Notes: generated by a model from the sequence alone, not told the origin. A DNA stretch of 64,000 nucleotides from Nonomuraea soli (GCF_013761175.1 NZ_JACDUR010000005.1:964970-1028969); one strand, 5' to 3'; shown: positions 1 to 8,280, numbered from the stretch's first letter. Numbers and translations: made by a program.

Positions 1-10
1 GACCAGTGGA

Positions 11-1183
11 GTGTGGTCTGTGGCCGAGGGACTCTTCACCCGCTTAGACAGCGCCCTCGAGAAGGAATGGGGGCGTTGGTCCCTCAACCTTGAAGGCGCT
101 GATCCGCGCGACTTCCTCAACGATCTCGTCCGCGGGTTGAAGGGTAATCCCGACGGGTCGGGCAAGAAGATCGAGAGCAAGCACCGCTACGTCGGTCTCG
201 TGCCGACGATCTCCTGGCTGCTCACCTGCCGCGACCCCTCGTATCCGGTCCTCTACGACTCGCTCAAGTGGTTCGCCAGGCTGTGGGACACCTGCCTGCC
301 GGTCCTCGACGACGCGCGCTACCACTACGTCAGTCTCGGTGTCGGCAGCGGCGAGAAGGACTGGCTCATCCTCAACCAGCTCCAGCGCAGCAACCCCGAT
401 CTGCTCTACATCGCGCTGGACATCAGCGCCCACATGCTCCGCCTGGGCACCGACGAGATCCGCAAGCGCCTGCCCGGCAGGGTGCTCCCGATCGAGCTCG
501 ATTTCGAGGACCGCTCAAGTCTCCGGGCTCTCCGCAAGCTTCTCAACGACATGGTCGGCGACGATCCGATCCTCTTCAGCCTGCTGGGCAACACGCTGGC
601 CAACATCGAGCGCGACAAGGACTTCCTCAAGAACCTCACCACGGTGCTCAGGCCGCAGGACCGGCTGGCCTTGGAGATCGCGACGACCGACGTGCTGACG
701 GAGTCGACCGCGGCGGCTGCGGCGGCCGAGCGGCGCGGCAGCCGTCTCTACAACGAGTTCGCGACGGCGTCGCTGGGCACCTATACCGACCTGACGGTCG
801 ACACCAACAACCTGGAGTTCGTCGGCAGCGTGGAAGACTCCCACGCGATCAGGATCGAGGCCTCCTACGTCAACAAGTCCGGGGCGACGATCCCTCTGAT
901 GCTGCCCAACCGCGAAGTGATCCCGTTTCGCGCGGGCGAGGGGATCCGGCTCTCGGTGGCGCGCAACTACTGGGTCGACGGGCTGCGCACCCTGTTCGGT
1001 GCCTGTGGGCTGCACGAGATGGCCGTTGACATCGAATTCGGCGACACCAAGGAGGAGGTGCGCGACTCGGCCAACTTCGGGCTGGGTGTGGTGCTGCTGC
1101 GGTACGAGCCGCACGTCGATGGCACGACCTCGCCGCTGGGCAGGGTCTGGGGGGCGGGTGGCGGCGCCCCGAGAATCGGGTGA
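11..1183 (+). CDS. EgtD-like SAM-dependent methyltransferase (Methyltransf_33 type)
   Basis: The protein resembles the catalytic domain of the EgtD/DUF2260 methyltransferases. A glycine-rich SAM-binding loop (VSLGVGSGEKD, about residues 107-117) is followed by an acidic strand end (ALDIS), and a family-type LLGNTLANI segment lies near residue 195. EgtD itself trimethylates histidine, but the substrate here cannot be read from sequence, and no ergothioneine partner genes (EgtB, EgtC) are nearby. The start is uncertain: GTG at 11 is used, but the frame is open to the window edge, so the gene may begin upstream; GTG 20 is another option. The stop lies 3 nt before the next gene, suggesting an operon with the membrane protein at 1187. 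Confidence 0.7.
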   Translation: MWSVAEGLFTRLDSALEKEWGRWSLNLEGADPRDFLNDLVRGLKGNPDGSGKKIESKHRYVGLVPTISWLLTCRDPSYPVLYDSLKWFARLWDTCLPVLDDARYHYVSLGVGSGEKDWLILNQLQRSNPDLLYIALDISAHMLRLGTDEIRKRLPGRVLPIELDFEDRSSLRALRKLLNDMVGDDPILFSLLGNTLANIERDKDFLKNLTTVLRPQDRLALEIATTDVLTESTAAAAAAERRGSRLYNEFATASLGTYTDLTVDTNNLEFVGSVEDSHAIRIEASYVNKSGATIPLMLPNREVIPFRAGEGIRLSVARNYWVDGLRTLFGACGLHEMAVDIEFGDTKEEVRDSANFGLGVVLLRYEPHVDGTTSPLGRVWGAGGGAPRIG

Positions 1184-1186
1184 GCC

Positions 1187-1894
1187 ATGGTCCGCCTGGC
1201 GATCCGGCTGACGACTCTGGCGGCCCTTGGGCTCGCTCTGGCCTCGGCGTGCTGGTGGTGGTGGGCGGCTGACGGCACGGACACGTGGCTGGAGCCGGCC
1301 GCCACCGCGCTGGCCCTGACGGCGGCGCTGACGGGTATACCCGCCGAGCGCTGGGCCGCCGAGGCCGAGCGCCGGCGTCACGCGCTCATCGCGTTGCGCC
1401 GGGAGTTCGGGCAGAACAAGCGGATCCTGGGCGATCCCCGGTTCCGGCCCGAGAACCAGGGGGTTGGGCAGGTCTATCCGCGGCTGCTGCTGGGCACGGT
1501 CGACACGGTCTTCATCTCCGGCGCTCTCGATGTGGGACGCGATGAGAAGTTTCTGGAGATGCTGCTCGACTGGCGTAACCTGGCGCAGGATCTCAATCGT
1601 CGGCTCGATGTCACCGAGCTGCGGTTGTGCACGATCGACACCATCGATCACCGGGAGCTGGCCTACCTGCGGGGCATCGGCCAGCCGGGTGGTTACCTCG
1701 CCGGGGTGACGGCTCGGCTGGAGGTCTGCGAGTCCTGCCTGGAGGAGACGTTGCAGGGCCCCACGCGCCGATGGTGGCAGGCCAGGCTCCAGCCGGTCCT
1801 CCGAGGTCAGCCGGGGCTCCAGGGCCCGACGCTCCAGGGCCCGACGCTCCAAGCCCAGTCGTTCCAGGGTCAGGCGGTTCCGGAGGCGGAGTGA
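1187..1894 (+). CDS. Membrane-anchored hypothetical protein
   Basis: I do not recognise a family. The 235-aa protein begins with a hydrophobic stretch rich in Ala, Leu and Trp (about residues 5-30, including a run of four Trp) and has a second hydrophobic segment near residues 35-50, so it is probably membrane-anchored with a cytoplasmic body. The middle (FGQNKRILGDPRF ... VDTVFISGALDVG) looks folded. It contains two Cys (CESC) near residue 181. The C-terminus ends in a Gln/Gly/Pro-rich tail made by a 15-nt tandem repeat. It sits 3 nt downstream of the methyltransferase, so the two probably work together. Confidence 0.6.
   Translation: MVRLAIRLTTLAALGLALASACWWWWAADGTDTWLEPAATALALTAALTGIPAERWAAEAERRRHALIALRREFGQNKRILGDPRFRPENQGVGQVYPRLLLGTVDTVFISGALDVGRDEKFLEMLLDWRNLAQDLNRRLDVTELRLCTIDTIDHRELAYLRGIGQPGGYLAGVTARLEVCESCLEETLQGPTRRWWQARLQPVLRGQPGLQGPTLQGPTLQAQSFQGQAVPEAE
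1816..1875 (+). repeat. In-frame 15-bp tandem repeat, 4 copies
   Basis: Four 15-nt units begin at 1816, 1831, 1846 and 1861 (first unit GCTCCAGGGCCCGAC). The first two are identical and the last two diverged. They encode the LQGPT-type tail of the membrane protein. The period is a multiple of three, so copy change would keep the frame. Confidence 0.8.
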
Positions 1895-1907
1895 CCGCTC
1901 CAAGCCT

Positions 1908-1932
1908 GGCGCGGGCCTGCAATCACCGCGCC
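1908..1932. terminator. Hairpin between convergent genes
   Basis: Arms GGCGCGG (1908-1914) and CCGCGCC (1926-1932) pair perfectly around an 11-nt loop, between the stop at 1894 and the gmd stop at 1972. There is no T run, which is common for actinomycete terminators. It could serve both strands. Confidence 0.35.
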
Positions 1933-1971
1933 CCGCCGCGCTCCGACCGGGCGGGCCACCTGTCGATCCGA

Positions 1972-2994
1972 TCAGGGCCAGGAGGAGTCCTGGTCCGGGT
2001 CGCCCCCCTCGGAAAGCAGGCGAAGGTCCGATTCGACCATCATCGCGACCAGCTCGTCGAACGACACCGTCGGTTCCCACCCGAGCTGGACGCGTGCCTT
2101 CTTCGGGTCCGCGCACAGCAGGTCCACCTCGGCCGGCCGGTGCAGCGCCGAGTCACAGACCACGTACTGCTCCCAGTCCAGCCCCGCGGCCGAGAAGGCG
2201 GCCTCGACGAGCTCGCGCACCGACTTCATGCGCCCGGTCCCGATGACGTAGTCCTCGGGGGTGGCCGCCTGCAGCATCAGGTGCATGGCCCGCACGTAGT
2301 CGCCGGCGAAGCCCCAGTCGCGGCGTGCCTCCAGGTTGCCCAGGCGCAGCTCGGTGGCCATGCCGAGCTTGATGCGGGCCACCCCGAGCGACACCTTCCT
2401 GGTGACGAACTCGGCGCCCCGGCGCGGCGACTCGTGGTTGAACAGGATCCCGGAGACCGCGTACATCCCGTAGGACTCGCGGTAGTTCTGGGTCAGGAAG
2501 TGCCCGTAGGCCTTGGCCACGCCGTACGGCGAGCGCGGGTGGAAGGAGGTGCGTTCGGTCTGGGGGGTCTCGCTGACCTGGCCGAACATCTCGGAGGAGG
2601 AAGCCTGATAAAAGCGGATCTGTGCGGAGGTCGCCGAGCCCCTGGAGATGCCCGAGCACACCCGGATCGCCTCGAGCATCCGGAGCACCCCCATCCCCGT
2701 GACCTCGGCCGTGAGCTCGGCCTGCTCCCACGACATGGGCACGAACGAGATGGCCCCGAGGTTGTACACCTCGTCGGGCTGGACCTTCTCCACCGCGGAG
2801 ATGAGCGAGCCCTGGTCGAGCAGGTCGCCGCGGGCGATCCTGACGTCGGCCAGCAGCTTGCGCATGCGCGAGACGCGCGGGTTGGCCTGGCCCCGGGCCA
2901 GGCCCCAGACCTCGTATCCCTCGTTGAGCAGGTGCTCGGCGAGATAGGAACCGTCCTGGCCGGTGATGCCGGTGATCAGAGCGCGCCTGGCCAA
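1972..2994 (-). CDS. gmd: GDP-mannose 4,6-dehydratase
   Basis: This enzyme converts GDP-mannose to GDP-4-keto-6-deoxymannose, the entry to GDP-fucose, rhamnose and related 6-deoxysugars. The N-terminal Rossmann loop ITGITGQDGSYLAEHLL is diagnostic of Gmd, and the SDR active site YGVAK follows near the middle, with the Gmd-type segment LFNHESPRRGAEFVTRK. The length (340 aa) is normal. I prefer TTG at 2994 to the TTG at 3006, because GGAGG lies 5 nt upstream of 2994 and the protein then starts like other Gmd proteins (M-ARRALITGITG). It is divergent from the glycosyltransferase operon at 3236 and probably supplies its sugar nucleotide. Confidence 0.93.
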   Translation of the reverse strand: MARRALITGITGQDGSYLAEHLLNEGYEVWGLARGQANPRVSRMRKLLADVRIARGDLLDQGSLISAVEKVQPDEVYNLGAISFVPMSWEQAELTAEVTGMGVLRMLEAIRVCSGISRGSATSAQIRFYQASSSEMFGQVSETPQTERTSFHPRSPYGVAKAYGHFLTQNYRESYGMYAVSGILFNHESPRRGAEFVTRKVSLGVARIKLGMATELRLGNLEARRDWGFAGDYVRAMHLMLQAATPEDYVIGTGRMKSVRELVEAAFSAAGLDWEQYVVCDSALHRPAEVDLLCADPKKARVQLGWEPTVSFDELVAMMVESDLRLLSEGGDPDQDSSWP

Positions 2995-3060
2995 GGGGTC
3001 CTCCAACTGTCACTTTCAGGGCAATGTACCGGCACTTTGGACGAACAGCACAAGATCAGG

Positions 3061-3074
3061 TAGAACGCGTTCCA
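3061..3074. promoter_or_regulatory. Palindromic operator candidate upstream of gmd
   Basis: TAGAACGCGTTCCA fits the TnnAACnnGTTnnA pattern of KstR-type TetR operators. It lies about 67-80 nt upstream of the preferred gmd start in the 240-nt divergent promoter region. The reverse complement matches the site at 8259-8272 at 12 of 14 positions. No cognate regulator is in the window. Confidence 0.35.
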
Positions 3075-3235
3075 CAGAATAACGCTCGGTCAGCACAACT
3101 TCGCAGTTCGCGAGGCCTGCGCATGCCAATGGGAACAATTCCACGTGACCTACCGAATGGTAGCCTTTCCGGCTAAGGTCATCTTCCACGGTACACACCC
3201 GTCTCACGGGTCCTACCGGCGAGAAAGGGGTGTCC

Positions 3236-4474
3236 GTGAGCGACTCGCTGCGGATCGCACTGCTCTCATACCGCAGCAAGCCCACGTGCGGCGGTCAAGG
3301 CGTCTACTTGCGGCACCTGAGCCGCGAGCTGGTCGCGCTGGGCCACCATGTCGAGGTCTTCTCCGGCCAGCCCTATCCGGAGCTCGACGAGGGCGTGATC
3401 CTCAACAAGGTCCCGAGCCTGGACCTGTACATGGACGAGGACCCGTTCCGCACGCCGAAGCTGCGCGAGTTCCGCGACTGGATCGACGTCCTCGAGTACG
3501 GCACCATGCTCACCGCCGGCTTTCCGGAGCCGCTGACCTTCACGCTGCGCGCCCACCGCGAGCTGAAGAAGCGCCAGGGAGACTTCGACGTCGTCCAGGA
3601 CAACCAGACCCTCGGCTACGGCCTGCTGGGCATCCAGAAGCTCTTCCCCGTGGTGGGCACGATCCACCACCCGATCAGCGTCGACCGCCGCATCGAGCTC
3701 GAAGCGGCCAAGAGCTGGAAGAAGCTGACGCTTCGCCGCTGGTACGGCTTCGTCAAGATGCAGGCCAAGGTCGCGCCGAAGCTCAACCCGATCCTCACCG
3801 TCAGCGAGTCGTCGCTGGCCGACATCCACCGCGACTTCAACGTCCCGCAGGCCAACATGCGCCTGATCCCGCTGGGCGTCGACACCCGCTACTTCCACCC
3901 GCGCCCGCACCTGCCCAAGCGCAAGGGCTCCATCGTGGCGGTCGCCAGCGCCGACTCGCCGATGAAGGGCGTGGCGACGCTGCTGCGGGCGGTCGCCAAG
4001 CTCGCGACCGAGCGCGACGTGAACCTGACCGTGGTGAGCAAGCCCACACCCGGCGGCCCGACCGAGAAGCTCGTCCAGGAGCTCTCGCTGACCGACCGGG
4101 TGCGCTTCGTGCACGGCATCTCCGACACCGAGCTGGGCGAGCTGATCGCCACCAGCGAGATCTCGGTCGTCCCGAGCCTGTACGAAGGCTTCTCGCTGCC
4201 CGCCGTCGAGCACATGGCCTGCGGCACCCCGCTGATCGCCAGCCGTACCGGCGCGTTGCCCGAGGTGGTCGGCGACGCGGCCGTCCAGGTGGCGCCGGGC
4301 GACGCCGAGGAGCTGGCCGCGGCCCTGCGCCGCCTGCACGACTCCCCCGAGGAGCGCGAACGGGTCGGCAAGGCCGGGTACGACCGGGCGATGGAGCGCT
4401 ACACCTGGCAGGTCGTGGCCAAGCGCACGGTCGAGGCCCACCGCGAGGCCATCACGAACTTCAAGCGCCGATAA
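3236..4474 (+). CDS. Family 4 (GT-B) glycosyltransferase
   Basis: A retaining GT-B fold glycosyltransferase, probably cytoplasmic or peripheral at the membrane. The N-terminal domain opens with LLSYRSKPTCGGQGVYLRHLSREL, where the GGQGVY loop is typical of GT4 enzymes. The C-terminal nucleotide-sugar domain has the E-x7-E signature (SLYEGFSLPAVEHMACGTP). The usual length for the family is about 400 aa. GTG 3236 is chosen because AAAGGGG ends 5 nt before it; GTG 3230 is also in frame. It is the first gene of an operon with the methyltransferase (21-nt gap) and the alpha/alpha-barrel protein. The acceptor is unknown; divergent gmd suggests a deoxysugar or mannose donor. Confidence 0.85.
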   Translation: MSDSLRIALLSYRSKPTCGGQGVYLRHLSRELVALGHHVEVFSGQPYPELDEGVILNKVPSLDLYMDEDPFRTPKLREFRDWIDVLEYGTMLTAGFPEPLTFTLRAHRELKKRQGDFDVVQDNQTLGYGLLGIQKLFPVVGTIHHPISVDRRIELEAAKSWKKLTLRRWYGFVKMQAKVAPKLNPILTVSESSLADIHRDFNVPQANMRLIPLGVDTRYFHPRPHLPKRKGSIVAVASADSPMKGVATLLRAVAKLATERDVNLTVVSKPTPGGPTEKLVQELSLTDRVRFVHGISDTELGELIATSEISVVPSLYEGFSLPAVEHMACGTPLIASRTGALPEVVGDAAVQVAPGDAEELAAALRRLHDSPEERERVGKAGYDRAMERYTWQVVAKRTVEAHREAITNFKRR

Positions 4475-4495
4475 CACCTTAAGGAGATCTCCAAA

Positions 4496-5206
4496 GTGCT
4501 GACCGTTGACTTCGCCCGGCTGCCCGTTGGGCCCGGGGTGCGGGTGCTCGATCTGGGCTGCGGCGGTGGCCGTCACGCCTTCGAGGTGCTGCGGCGGGGC
4601 GCGGACGTGGTGGCCTTCGACATGGACCAGACCGAGCTCGACAGCGTGAAGTCCATGTTCCTGGCGATGGAGGAGGCGGGCGAGGTCCCCGAGGGCGCCC
4701 ACGGCGAGACCGTGCACGGCAACGCCCTGGAGATGCCCTTCGAGGACGCCAGCTTCGACAAGGTGATCGCCGCCGAGATCCTGGAGCACATCCCGGACGA
4801 CATGGCCGCGATGCGCGAGCTGCTGCGCGTGCTCAAGCCGGGCGGCACCGCCGCGATCACGGTGCCGGCGTTCCTGCCTGAGCGCATCTGCTGGGCGCTG
4901 GACGAGGCCTACCACACCGCTCCTGGCGGACATGTCAGGATCTACACCCTCGCCGAGCTCCAGGCCAAGCTCAAGGCGACGGGGTTCGAGATCGGCCCGC
5001 ACCACCACGCGCACGGCCTGCACGCGCCGTACTGGTGGATCAAGTGCGCGGTGGGCGTCAACAACGACGACCACCCGCTGGCCAAGGCCTACCACGAGCT
5101 GCTGGTCTGGGACATCATGAAGCGTCCCGCGGCCACGAGGATCGCCGAGGCGGTCCTCAACCCGCTGATCGGCAAGAGCGTGGTCCTCTACGTCAGGAAG
5201 CCATGA
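4496..5206 (+). CDS. Class I SAM-dependent methyltransferase
   Basis: The Methyltransf_11-type fold is clear: motif I VLDLGCGGGRHAFEVL (about residues 17-32), an acidic motif II (VAFDMD), and motif III/post-motif (AAEILEHIPDD ... LRVLKPGG). The GTG start has AAGGAGAT 8 nt upstream. The gene is the middle member of the glycosyltransferase operon and overlaps the next gene by 4 nt (ATGA), indicating translational coupling. The substrate is not evident; a glycan or lipid-linked intermediate shared with its neighbours is an inference. Confidence 0.85.
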   Translation: MLTVDFARLPVGPGVRVLDLGCGGGRHAFEVLRRGADVVAFDMDQTELDSVKSMFLAMEEAGEVPEGAHGETVHGNALEMPFEDASFDKVIAAEILEHIPDDMAAMRELLRVLKPGGTAAITVPAFLPERICWALDEAYHTAPGGHVRIYTLAELQAKLKATGFEIGPHHHAHGLHAPYWWIKCAVGVNNDDHPLAKAYHELLVWDIMKRPAATRIAEAVLNPLIGKSVVLYVRKP

Positions 5207-6243
5207 TCTCCCGCTCTCAGGTCGTCCAGACCGCCAGGAGCATCGCGGCGATCCAGGGCGAGGACGGCGGCGTGCCGTGGCCCGAGGGGCATGTGGACGC
5301 CTGGAACCACATCGAGTGCCTGATGGCCATGTCCGTGGCCGGGCTCGGCGCCGAGGTTCGCAAGGGCTACGAGTGGCTCGAGCACCATCAGCGCACCGAC
5401 GGCTCCTGGGCTTCCAAGATCCTCGACGGCCGTGCCGTGGAGGCCAACGGCGAGTCCAACCATGCCGCCTACATCGCCGTCGGCGTCTGGCACGAGCTGC
5501 TCGTCACCAAGGACGAGGCTTTCGCCGGGCGCATGTGGCCCGTGGTCAAGAAGGCTCTCGACTACGTGGTGGGCCTGCAGACCCCGCGCGGCGAGATCGT
5601 CTGGGAACGCGACGCGGTGGGCCGCGCCTCCGACTACGCGCTGCTCACCGGCAGCTCGTCGATCCACCAGGGGCTGCGCTGCGGCGTGCTGCTCGCCGAT
5701 CACCTCGGCGATCCGCAGCCGCACTGGGAGCTGGCCGCCGACCGGCTGGCCCACGTGATCATGGCGCATCCCGAGGCGTTCGCCGACAAGAGCCGCTTCT
5801 CGATGGACTGGTACTACCCGGTGCTCGGCGGCGCCGTACGCGGGCCCGACGCCTTCGAGCTGCTGCACCGCGAGTGGGCCACCTTCGTGGTGCCGGGCCT
5901 GGGCATCCGCTGCGTCTCCGATCAGCCGTGGGTGACCGGGGCCGAGACCTGCGAGCTGGTGCTGGCGCTCGATGCGCTCGGCGACCGGGCACAGGCGGAG
6001 CGGCTGTTCGACGACATGCAGCACCTGCGGCACGACGACGGCTCGTACTGGACCGGCTGGCAGTTCGCCAACCGCAAGCACTTCCCGCACGAGCGGTCCG
6101 GCTACACGGCCGCCGCGGTGGTGCTGGCCGCCGACGCCCTGTCGGGGCTGACGCCGGCGGCGGGCATCTTCCGCGCCGCGGCCGCGCCGAGCGTGATCCC
6201 CGCCGACCCGGAGGCCTGCGGCTGCACCCCCGCACGCGCCTGA
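5203..6243 (+). CDS. Prenyltransferase/squalene-oxidase-repeat-like alpha/alpha-barrel protein
   Basis: The protein has repeated helical segments with QW-like motifs typical of terpenoid-cyclase/prenyltransferase barrels: QRTDGSWASK near residue 65 and RHDDGSYWTGWQF near residue 280. I see no DxDD or other protonating motif of squalene cyclases, so cyclase activity should not be assumed; a glycan- or lipid-binding barrel is equally possible. The start ATG 5203 overlaps the methyltransferase stop by 4 nt, which fixes it. The gene's stop codon lies in the first unit of a 41-bp tandem repeat, and its last residues (GCTPARA) are encoded by repeat-like sequence. Confidence 0.75.
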   Translation: MISRSQVVQTARSIAAIQGEDGGVPWPEGHVDAWNHIECLMAMSVAGLGAEVRKGYEWLEHHQRTDGSWASKILDGRAVEANGESNHAAYIAVGVWHELLVTKDEAFAGRMWPVVKKALDYVVGLQTPRGEIVWERDAVGRASDYALLTGSSSIHQGLRCGVLLADHLGDPQPHWELAADRLAHVIMAHPEAFADKSRFSMDWYYPVLGGAVRGPDAFELLHREWATFVVPGLGIRCVSDQPWVTGAETCELVLALDALGDRAQAERLFDDMQHLRHDDGSYWTGWQFANRKHFPHERSGYTAAAVVLAADALSGLTPAAGIFRAAAAPSVIPADPEACGCTPARA

Positions 6244-6368
6244 CGGCCGAGCACCGGGGCCCAGGCACGCCCGCCCGCGCCTGACCGCCAAGCACCGGGG
6301 CCCAGGCACGCCCGCACGCGCCTGACCGCCGAGCACCCAGGCCCCGGGCACGCCCGCACGGGCCTGAT
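6230..6368. repeat. 41-bp tandem repeat spanning a stop codon
   Basis: Three full units and a partial one have TGA or TGAT landmarks at 6241, 6282, 6323 and 6364, exactly 41 nt apart (core GCCTGACCGCCGAGCACC). The first TGA is the stop of the barrel protein. As 41 is not a multiple of three, units read in different frames. The rest of the gap to 6503 holds a short AT-richer stretch (6385-6440) that may be the promoter of the next gene. Confidence 0.85.
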
Positions 6369-6503
6369 CTGCCAGGACCCGAGTACGGCAGAGCAAGCCG
6401 ATTTGCCGTTTCTTTACGGCGAATCCTCGGAGTGCCGCCCGCCAATCCCGTCATGCCCTTACTAGTTTCGGGACTGGCCACAAACGGCGTCTTCGGGGGA
6501 ACA

Positions 6504-7478
6504 GTGGGCGCAACATCGCTCTTGGACCAGGTCTGGACCGAACCGGCACCAACCACGCCCCGTGGCCTGAGGCGCCTGCTGGTGATGGAGCCCGCCGAGG
6601 CCGAACTGGCCCGGTACCGTTTCCGCCTGCGCCCGGGCCCATCACGAGAGATCCTCGAAAGGGCGGAGAAGTCGTACATCTTCGGCTTCAACTCCGCCCT
6701 GGCCGACGAGACCCACACCATCGACACCATCTCCCCTGACCAGCGAGGATTCGCCTACGAGGGCGCGGCCAGCGCCTGCACGCTCCTCGATCTGGCCACA
6801 CCGACCCGGGGCCGGCGCCTGCACGAGCTACAAACCGGCCCCGCCAAACGTCACGCGCACGCCGTCCACCTGGGCGCGGGCCGGGCCTATGCCCGGGTGC
6901 CCGTGCGCAGGACCTTCGCCCGCCTGGAGCCGTTGCTGCGGTGGGCGGCGCTGGACGGCTATGGGTTCCAGCGGGCGCTCACGCTCACCGACCAGACGGT
7001 GGGCAGGCGCATCATGCCGAGCCTGCGCACCCGCGCCGAGTGCGCGATCGCCGACCAGGGGCTCGGGCGCCTGCTGTGGTTCCACGAGTGCGCCGCGCCC
7101 GAGGATGTCGCGGCCCGCATCTGGTCGTTCCCGGCGACGCGGCGCGGCGACCTGTGGAGCGGGGCGGGGTTCGCGGCCACCTCCGTCGGCGGCGCCGACT
7201 CCGACGAGCTGTGCAGCCTGGCCTTCCACGCCTCGACCGACGGATTTCGCGCCCACCTGGCCCAGGGCAGCGCCTTCGCGGCGGCGGCCTGGCTGCGCTC
7301 CGGGCACCTGCCGGCGCACACCGCCCAGGCGGTGCAGCTCCTGACCGGGGTGGAGGCCGACGACGCGGCGGCGCGCGTGGACCGGGCCATGATCGCGCTG
7401 GGCCACGACCCGCGGACGGCCGACGACTACCTGAGCTGGCGTGCCCACACGAGAAAGGCGTTCACCCGACGAGGCTGA
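6504..7478 (+). CDS. DUF1702 family protein
   Basis: The segment YIFGFNSALADE ... RGFAYEGAAS (around residues 55-90) and the repeated helical layout resemble DUF1702. Members of this family often occur in natural-product clusters, including enediyne ones, but their biochemical role is unknown to me. No polyketide synthase is visible here. GTG 6504 is preferred (GGGGGA 3 nt upstream; gives 324 aa, close to family length); GTG 6432 and ATG 6453 are upstream in-frame options. The gene ends directly in an 18-bp repeat block. Confidence 0.65.
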   Translation: MGATSLLDQVWTEPAPTTPRGLRRLLVMEPAEAELARYRFRLRPGPSREILERAEKSYIFGFNSALADETHTIDTISPDQRGFAYEGAASACTLLDLATPTRGRRLHELQTGPAKRHAHAVHLGAGRAYARVPVRRTFARLEPLLRWAALDGYGFQRALTLTDQTVGRRIMPSLRTRAECAIADQGLGRLLWFHECAAPEDVAARIWSFPATRRGDLWSGAGFAATSVGGADSDELCSLAFHASTDGFRAHLAQGSAFAAAAWLRSGHLPAHTAQAVQLLTGVEADDAAARVDRAMIALGHDPRTADDYLSWRAHTRKAFTRRG

Positions 7479-7590
7479 ACGCACCAAACGGCCGAATGCG
7501 CCAAACGGCCGAGCGCACCCAAACGGCCGAACGCACCAAACGGCCGAGCGCACCCAAACGGCCGAAAGCACCAAACCGGCTGAGTGCACT
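7473..7590. repeat. 17/18-bp degenerate tandem repeat
   Basis: About six units of CGCACCAAACGGCCGAA follow each other, alternating 17 and 18 nt, from the DUF1702 stop codon to just before the convergent methyltransferase stop at 7598. They fill the whole intergenic region. Later units are less perfect. No clear stem-loop terminator is present apart from the repeats. Confidence 0.8.
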
Positions 7591-7597
7591 CCGAGCG

Positions 7598-8212
7598 CTA
7601 GACGCGCTCCAGCACCCGCAGCGAGCCTTCCACCATGACCTCCTTGAACCCTTCGTCGAGCGCCCGGAGGTAGACCCGGTAGGGCGCCTGGCCGCCGTCG
7701 GCCGGATCGGGATAGATGTCGTGGAAGACCAGCGCGCTGCCCGCCTCGACGAAGCGCGCCCAGCCCTCGTAGTCGCGGGTGACCGGCTCCTCGGAGTGCC
7801 CGCCGTCGATGAAGAGCATGCCCAGCGGCGTGTTCCACAACGCCGCGACCCGCTCGGAGCGACCGACGATCGCGACGACCTCCTCCTCGAGCCCGGCCGA
7901 GGCGATGGCGGCGCGGAAGAAGGGCAGCGAGTCCATCTTGCCGAAGCGCGGGTCGACGAGGGTCGGGTCGTGGTAGGCCCAGCCGGGCTGGATCTCCTCC
8001 GAGCCGCGGTGGTGGTCGACGGTGACGACCACGGATCCCGCCTCGCGTGCGGCGGCTCCCAGGTAGATCGCCGACTTGCCGCAGTAGGTGCCGATCTCGC
8101 AGATCGGGCCCCGCGTGCCGTACCGGACAGCCGTCTCGTAGAGGGCGAGTCCCTCGTTGTCAGGCATGAAGCCCTTGGCCTGCGCGGCGGCGCGCCGGAG
8201 ATCCTTGTCCAT
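7598..8212 (-). CDS. Class I SAM-dependent methyltransferase (Methyltransf_24 type)
   Basis: A small methyltransferase with motif I GPICEIGTYCGKSAIYLGAAA (about residues 34-54), an acidic strand (TVDHHRG), and a late LGMLFIDGGHSEEPVTRDYEGW segment typical of the Methyltransf_24/CmcI-like group, where the D-x-x-H region binds a metal or positions the substrate. Its 204-aa length is normal. It is transcribed towards the DUF1702 gene and is divergent from the PPOX-ferredoxin operon. The substrate is unknown. Confidence 0.8.
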   Translation of the reverse strand: MDKDLRRAAAQAKGFMPDNEGLALYETAVRYGTRGPICEIGTYCGKSAIYLGAAAREAGSVVVTVDHHRGSEEIQPGWAYHDPTLVDPRFGKMDSLPFFRAAIASAGLEEEVVAIVGRSERVAALWNTPLGMLFIDGGHSEEPVTRDYEGWARFVEAGSALVFHDIYPDPADGGQAPYRVYLRALDEGFKEVMVEGSLRVLERV

Positions 8213-8245
8213 GGTCGCCCACCCTATTCCACCCGAACAAAGCTC

Positions 8246-8274
8246 TTGTACGACATTCTGGAACCTGTTCTACT
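8246..8274 (+). promoter_or_regulatory. Possible promoter with embedded operator
   Basis: TTGTAC (8246-8251) and TCTACT (8269-8274) are 17 nt apart, placing the likely +1 at the GTG start (8281), so the mRNA may be leaderless. The palindrome TGGAACCTGTTCTA (8259-8272) overlaps the -10 element and fits TnnAACnnGTTnnA, the KstR-type consensus. A repressor bound here would block transcription. This is inferred from sequence alone. Confidence 0.45.
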
Positions 8275-8280
8275 TGGCTC

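Noticed and set aside
515..2116. A 533-aa minus-strand frame over genes at the left end
   Set aside because: It covers two well-supported plus-strand genes and part of gmd with Arg/Pro/Gly-rich composition and no domain.
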